DNA of 15,966 bases from positions 1 through 15,966 of the forward strand of contig JAGODA010000032.1 in the NCBI GenBank assembly GCA_017998475.1. The letters are read 5' to 3'. This DNA is from Spirochaetota bacterium. GTDB taxonomy: Bacteria > Spirochaetota > UBA4802 > UBA5368. The notes below the pieces were generated by a model. The model was given only the letters and a program-made list of their open reading frames with translations. It made no database searches and was not told the origin of the DNA. Of this stretch, positions 13,937-15,966 are shown in pieces; the stretch's first letter is position 1; each line of letters begins with the position of its first letter. Made by a program: the position numbers and the translations under genes.

Positions 13937-14117
13937 GTCGCTAAAAAAGAGAGGACCGGCGTACTTTATCTTTTTTAATGTAGAGAGTTGTTACTACCGC
14001 CGAAAATATGGTAAGGGAGAGCGGAAGGCCGCGCTCCGACCTGCTTTTGGCTGGCGCGCTTGTTGCCGTTCCTGACAACGACCGGGTGCCAACAATAACG
14101 ATGGAGGTATCAAAGGA
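13937..14117 (+). other. Structured 5' leader or unannotated small RNA
   Basis: This 181-nt stretch has no credible coding frame but several hairpins. TAAAAAAGA pairs with TCTTTTTTA (13942-13950/13969-13977). GGAGAGCGG pairs with CCGCGCTCC around AAGG (14016-14037, one mismatch). TTGTTG pairs with CAACGA (14060-14065/14076-14081), nested inside TTGGC/GCCAA (14047-14051/14088-14092). CGGCGTA (13957-13963) can instead pair with TACCGCCG (13995-14002). There is no terminal T-run, so it reads through into the coiled-coil gene. I recognise no riboswitch class and see no long closing helix of the 6S RNA type. Confidence 0.45.
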
Positions 14118-14837
14118 ATGATTTCCATGCAGCAGCTCGAGGAGCTTGAAAGCAGGATTATAAAGGCGCTGCAGCTTATCGGCGACCTGAGGACCGAAAA
14201 CGCGCGGCTTGAATCCGACAACGAGTCACTCAAAGTCGTAGCCGAAGAGGCGAAGCTGAGCCTTGAGGAAAAGGAACAGGAACTGGCCCGTATACAGCGC
14301 GAGCTGGATGACGCCACGAGGGAACTCGCCGAACTCAAGGGAAAGGAAGACGTACTCGAGAAGAAGATCATCGAACTGCTCGGCAAGATGGACGCGCTGA
14401 AGAGCGGCTCGGCGCCTATCATCGGGGGGGGGACTCCCGTGGAACGGCCTCTGGTCCGCGAGTCGGCCCCGAAGAGCGAGGCGCGCGTCGCTCCCGCGCC
14501 CCCTCCGAGGGAAGAGGTAAGCGTCGAGACCGTCCGCGGCGGGGACGACATCGTCATTTCAGACAAGGATGATGATATCATCATCATCGACGATGATACG
14601 GCGCTTGCCGACGCCGACGTTAAAGTCGAGACCGTACCCGACAAAGCCGGCGGCGAGGACGAAATCATTCTGCTCGATGAGGGCGCCGACGAAATCGTCA
14701 TCGACGATGTCGAGAGCGACCTGGTCATCATCGACGAAACCGAAAAGTCAAAACCGTCCAAGAAGAAGAAAGGCGAGTCCTTCGACGAGCTTTCAATGGA
14801 CGATGATTTTCTTATCATAGAAGAAGACGGAAAGTAA
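14118..14837 (+). CDS. ZapB-like coiled-coil protein with acidic-aliphatic repeat tail
   Basis: The 239-residue protein begins with a long heptad-patterned coiled coil (about 5-95; LEELESRIIKALQLIGDLRTEN onward), which resembles short ZapB-type coils. A Pro/Ala-rich linker (about 98-130) and a very acidic tail follow. The tail carries six copies of a short motif, aliphatic residues flanked by acids: DDIVISD (143-149), DDIIIIDD (152-159), DEIILLDE (181-188), DEIVIDD (191-197), SDLVIIDE (200-207) and DDFLIIEE (229-236). A basic patch, KPSKKKKG, sits at 212-219. ATG at 14118 is used; ATG at 14127 is nearly as good (AAAGGA nine nt before it). zapA follows after 37 nt, so a role at the division ring is inferred from context only. 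The ZapB link is by shape, not proven homology. Confidence 0.75.
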   Translation: MISMQQLEELESRIIKALQLIGDLRTENARLESDNESLKVVAEEAKLSLEEKEQELARIQRELDDATRELAELKGKEDVLEKKIIELLGKMDALKSGSAPIIGGGTPVERPLVRESAPKSEARVAPAPPPREEVSVETVRGGDDIVISDKDDDIIIIDDDTALADADVKVETVPDKAGGEDEIILLDEGADEIVIDDVESDLVIIDETEKSKPSKKKKGESFDELSMDDDFLIIEEDGK

Positions 14838-14874
14838 GCGCGCGAGCGCTACGGGCCGCGGAGGGAGGTTGCCG

Positions 14875-15207
14875 GTGGAGAACAGGGTCAAGGTTTCCAT
14901 CTATGGCGGTACCTATTCGATCCAGGGTGATGCGGCGCCCGAATACATCGAGCGCCTTGCCCGCCTGGTGAACGAGCGGATGGAGGAGGTCGGCCGCAGC
15001 CTTTCCAGCGGCACGCCGCTGCAGGTGGCGATTCTTGCGGCCCTCAATATCGCCGATGAGTATATGCAACTGAGGGATCTCAAGGTTGGGCTTACCGGGG
15101 AGCTCGAACAGAAGACGAGGCAGCTCATCTCGCTTCTTGACGAGGGTCTTATCGGAGATATTTTCTCCAGAATTGAAGACTCGCACCCCGGTCCTCCTCT
15201 CTCCTGA
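14875..15207 (+). CDS. zapA: Cell division protein ZapA
   Basis: ZapA binds and bundles FtsZ protofilaments at the division ring. The 110-residue protein has the N-terminal globular head (VKVSIYGGTYSIQGDAAPEYIERLARLVNERMEEV), the VAILAALNIADEYMQLR segment and a C-terminal coiled coil, the normal ZapA layout and length. GTG at 14875 is preferred because GGGAGG ends six nt before it; a TTG at 14869 directly abuts the ribosome site. It follows the coiled-coil gene and probably shares its promoter. No clear terminator follows. Confidence 0.9.
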   Translation: MENRVKVSIYGGTYSIQGDAAPEYIERLARLVNERMEEVGRSLSSGTPLQVAILAALNIADEYMQLRDLKVGLTGELEQKTRQLISLLDEGLIGDIFSRIEDSHPGPPLS

Positions 15208-15316
15208 CGCGCCAGCCCGCACGATGGCGGAGACACAAGCGGCCGTATTTACGGCGAGTATAGGCCGGTTGTTTCCGTCATTCACAGTCAGCGTGTTCCG
15301 ATTTCCAATCTTTTCC

Positions 15317-15345
15317 TTTACCTTCCAGGGCGACTCCACTATAAT
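15317..15345 (+). promoter_or_regulatory. Candidate sigma-70 promoter for the ECF sigma gene
   Basis: TTTACC (15317-15322) and a perfect TATAAT (15340-15345) lie 17 nt apart, about 65 nt before the sigma-factor ATG. The rest of the 15208-15408 gap holds a 5-bp hairpin GCCGT/ACGGC (15242-15255) and an AT-rich tract, with no gene seen. Confidence 0.6.
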
Positions 15346-15408
15346 GCTCCGGCCGGTTCCGTTTATTTTTTACACTTTTTACTATTAAATGGGTATTCAG
15401 AGTAACGG

Positions 15409-15966
15409 ATGAGCGAAGTGCCCGTGGTCATCGGTGACGAGGAACTCGTCAGGCGGTTCAGGGAGGGCGAGCAGAAGGCTTTCGATGAACTGTACGAGCG
15501 ATATGCGCCCCGCCTCAAGCGTCTCATCGTCTATTCCCTCGGCGACGCCGACGAGGCCGAGGACGTTCTGCATGATGTGTTCATGAGGGTTTTTCTGCAT
15601 ATCGATTCGTTCAATACCGAAATGGCCTTCTCGTCGTGGATTTATCGTATCGCCGTCAACTGCTGCAAAAATTTCCGAAAGAAGCATATGCACGACAGGC
15701 TGACGGTCGCCGGGGACCAGATGGACGGCATCAACTCTCCGGATGGCTCCCCCGAGGATCTGTACCTGAAGGAAGAGGACATGCGCGAGTTCTATCTGGC
15801 GGTGGACTCGCTCAAGGAAAAGTTCAGGACCGTATTTCTTTTAAGGTTCGATCACGGGATGCAGTACAGCCAGATTTCAAGTATACTCGATTGTCCGGAT
15901 CGCACTGCTAAATGGCGGATGCAGAAGGCCGTGGAGAAGAGCGTTGACCGGCCTAAATGCCGGTAT
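15409..15966 (+). CDS. ECF-type RNA polymerase sigma factor, cut by the window end
   Basis: From ATG at 15409 the frame is open to the last base (186 codons, no stop). Region 2 reads FDELYERYAPRLKRLIVYSLGDADEAEDVLHDVFMRVF, then AFSSWIYRIAVNCCKNF, the classic ECF core-binding and -10-recognition segment. A charged linker (about 102-130) leads to region 4, LKEKFRTVFLLRFDHGMQYSQISSILDCPDRTAKWRMQKAVEK, a helix-turn-helix for the -35. A TAA at 15403-15405 in frame rules out an earlier start. The ribosome site is weak. An anti-sigma factor, if any, would lie beyond the window. The GVSEGTVKSRL-type turn is replaced by DCPDRTAKWRM, a mild departure. Confidence 0.9.
   Translation, partial: MSEVPVVIGDEELVRRFREGEQKAFDELYERYAPRLKRLIVYSLGDADEAEDVLHDVFMRVFLHIDSFNTEMAFSSWIYRIAVNCCKNFRKKHMHDRLTVAGDQMDGINSPDGSPEDLYLKEEDMREFYLAVDSLKEKFRTVFLLRFDHGMQYSQISSILDCPDRTAKWRMQKAVEKSVDRPKCRY

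Noticed and set aside
13937..14117. 6S RNA (ssrS)
   Set aside because: Its position near zapA was suggestive, but no long pairing between the 5' and 3' ends around a central bubble could be drawn. A covariance-model search would settle it.
14568..14585. 18-nt palindrome GATGATGATATCATCATC as an operator
   Set aside because: It lies inside the coding tail, where Asp (GAT/GAC) and Ile (ATC) codons alternate, so it is explained by protein sequence.
15636..15911. 91-codon plus-strand ORF
   Set aside because: It is a shifted frame within the ECF sigma factor, whose correct frame runs open from 15409 to the window end.

Overview
The window is about 16 kb of GC-rich, gene-dense bacterial chromosome made almost entirely of housekeeping genes. 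Lineage is inferred: a C-terminal outer-membrane barrel signature points to a diderm, and the mix of a PilZ-like protein, a GAF-SpoIIE regulator and a thrS-infC-rpmI-rplT block followed by zapA would fit an uncultured Spirochaetota-like or deltaproteobacterial-like organism. No marker here settles this. I see no phage, insertion sequence, CRISPR array or defence island.

Layout. (1) nt 2-853, plus: 3' part of a PilZ-like protein. (2) nt 857-2931, minus: rluD-tsaE-tsaB, a compact unit for rRNA pseudouridylation and tRNA t6A synthesis, with a candidate promoter and hairpin-rich leader at 2932-3124. (3) nt 3141-3578, plus: a small four-helix membrane protein whose stop codon overlaps that of icd. 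(4) nt 3575-4789, minus: NADP-isocitrate dehydrogenase with a promoter and a leader carrying a perfect 10-bp inverted repeat. (5) nt 5212-6498, plus: a GAF-SpoIIE protein with altered phosphatase motifs, then a 21-bp tandem repeat. (6) nt 6621-7436, minus: a WecG/TagA-family glycosyltransferase that seems to lack the catalytic Asp. (7) nt 7676-8449, plus: a methyltransferase-like protein. (8) nt 8489-9274, minus: a short-chain dehydrogenase. (9) nt 9549-12938, plus: tRNA-Val(GAC), thrS, infC, rpmI, rplT, a translation block in which infC appears to start at ATA behind an attenuator-like leader. (10) nt 12984-13889: a predicted outer-membrane barrel protein. (11) nt 13901-15207: promoter, structured leader, a coiled-coil protein with an acidic-aliphatic repeat tail, and zapA, a likely cell-division unit. 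(12) nt 15409 to the end: an ECF-type sigma factor cut by the window edge, with its own promoter.

The most unusual items are the coiled-coil protein with six copies of an acidic-flanked aliphatic motif next to zapA, the ATA start and alternative-structure leader of infC, the departures from family active sites in two enzymes (SpoIIE and WecG-like), and the structured leaders of icd and of the coiled-coil/zapA unit. No wholly new multi-gene system is evident. All functional calls rest on reading motifs by eye, without searches.
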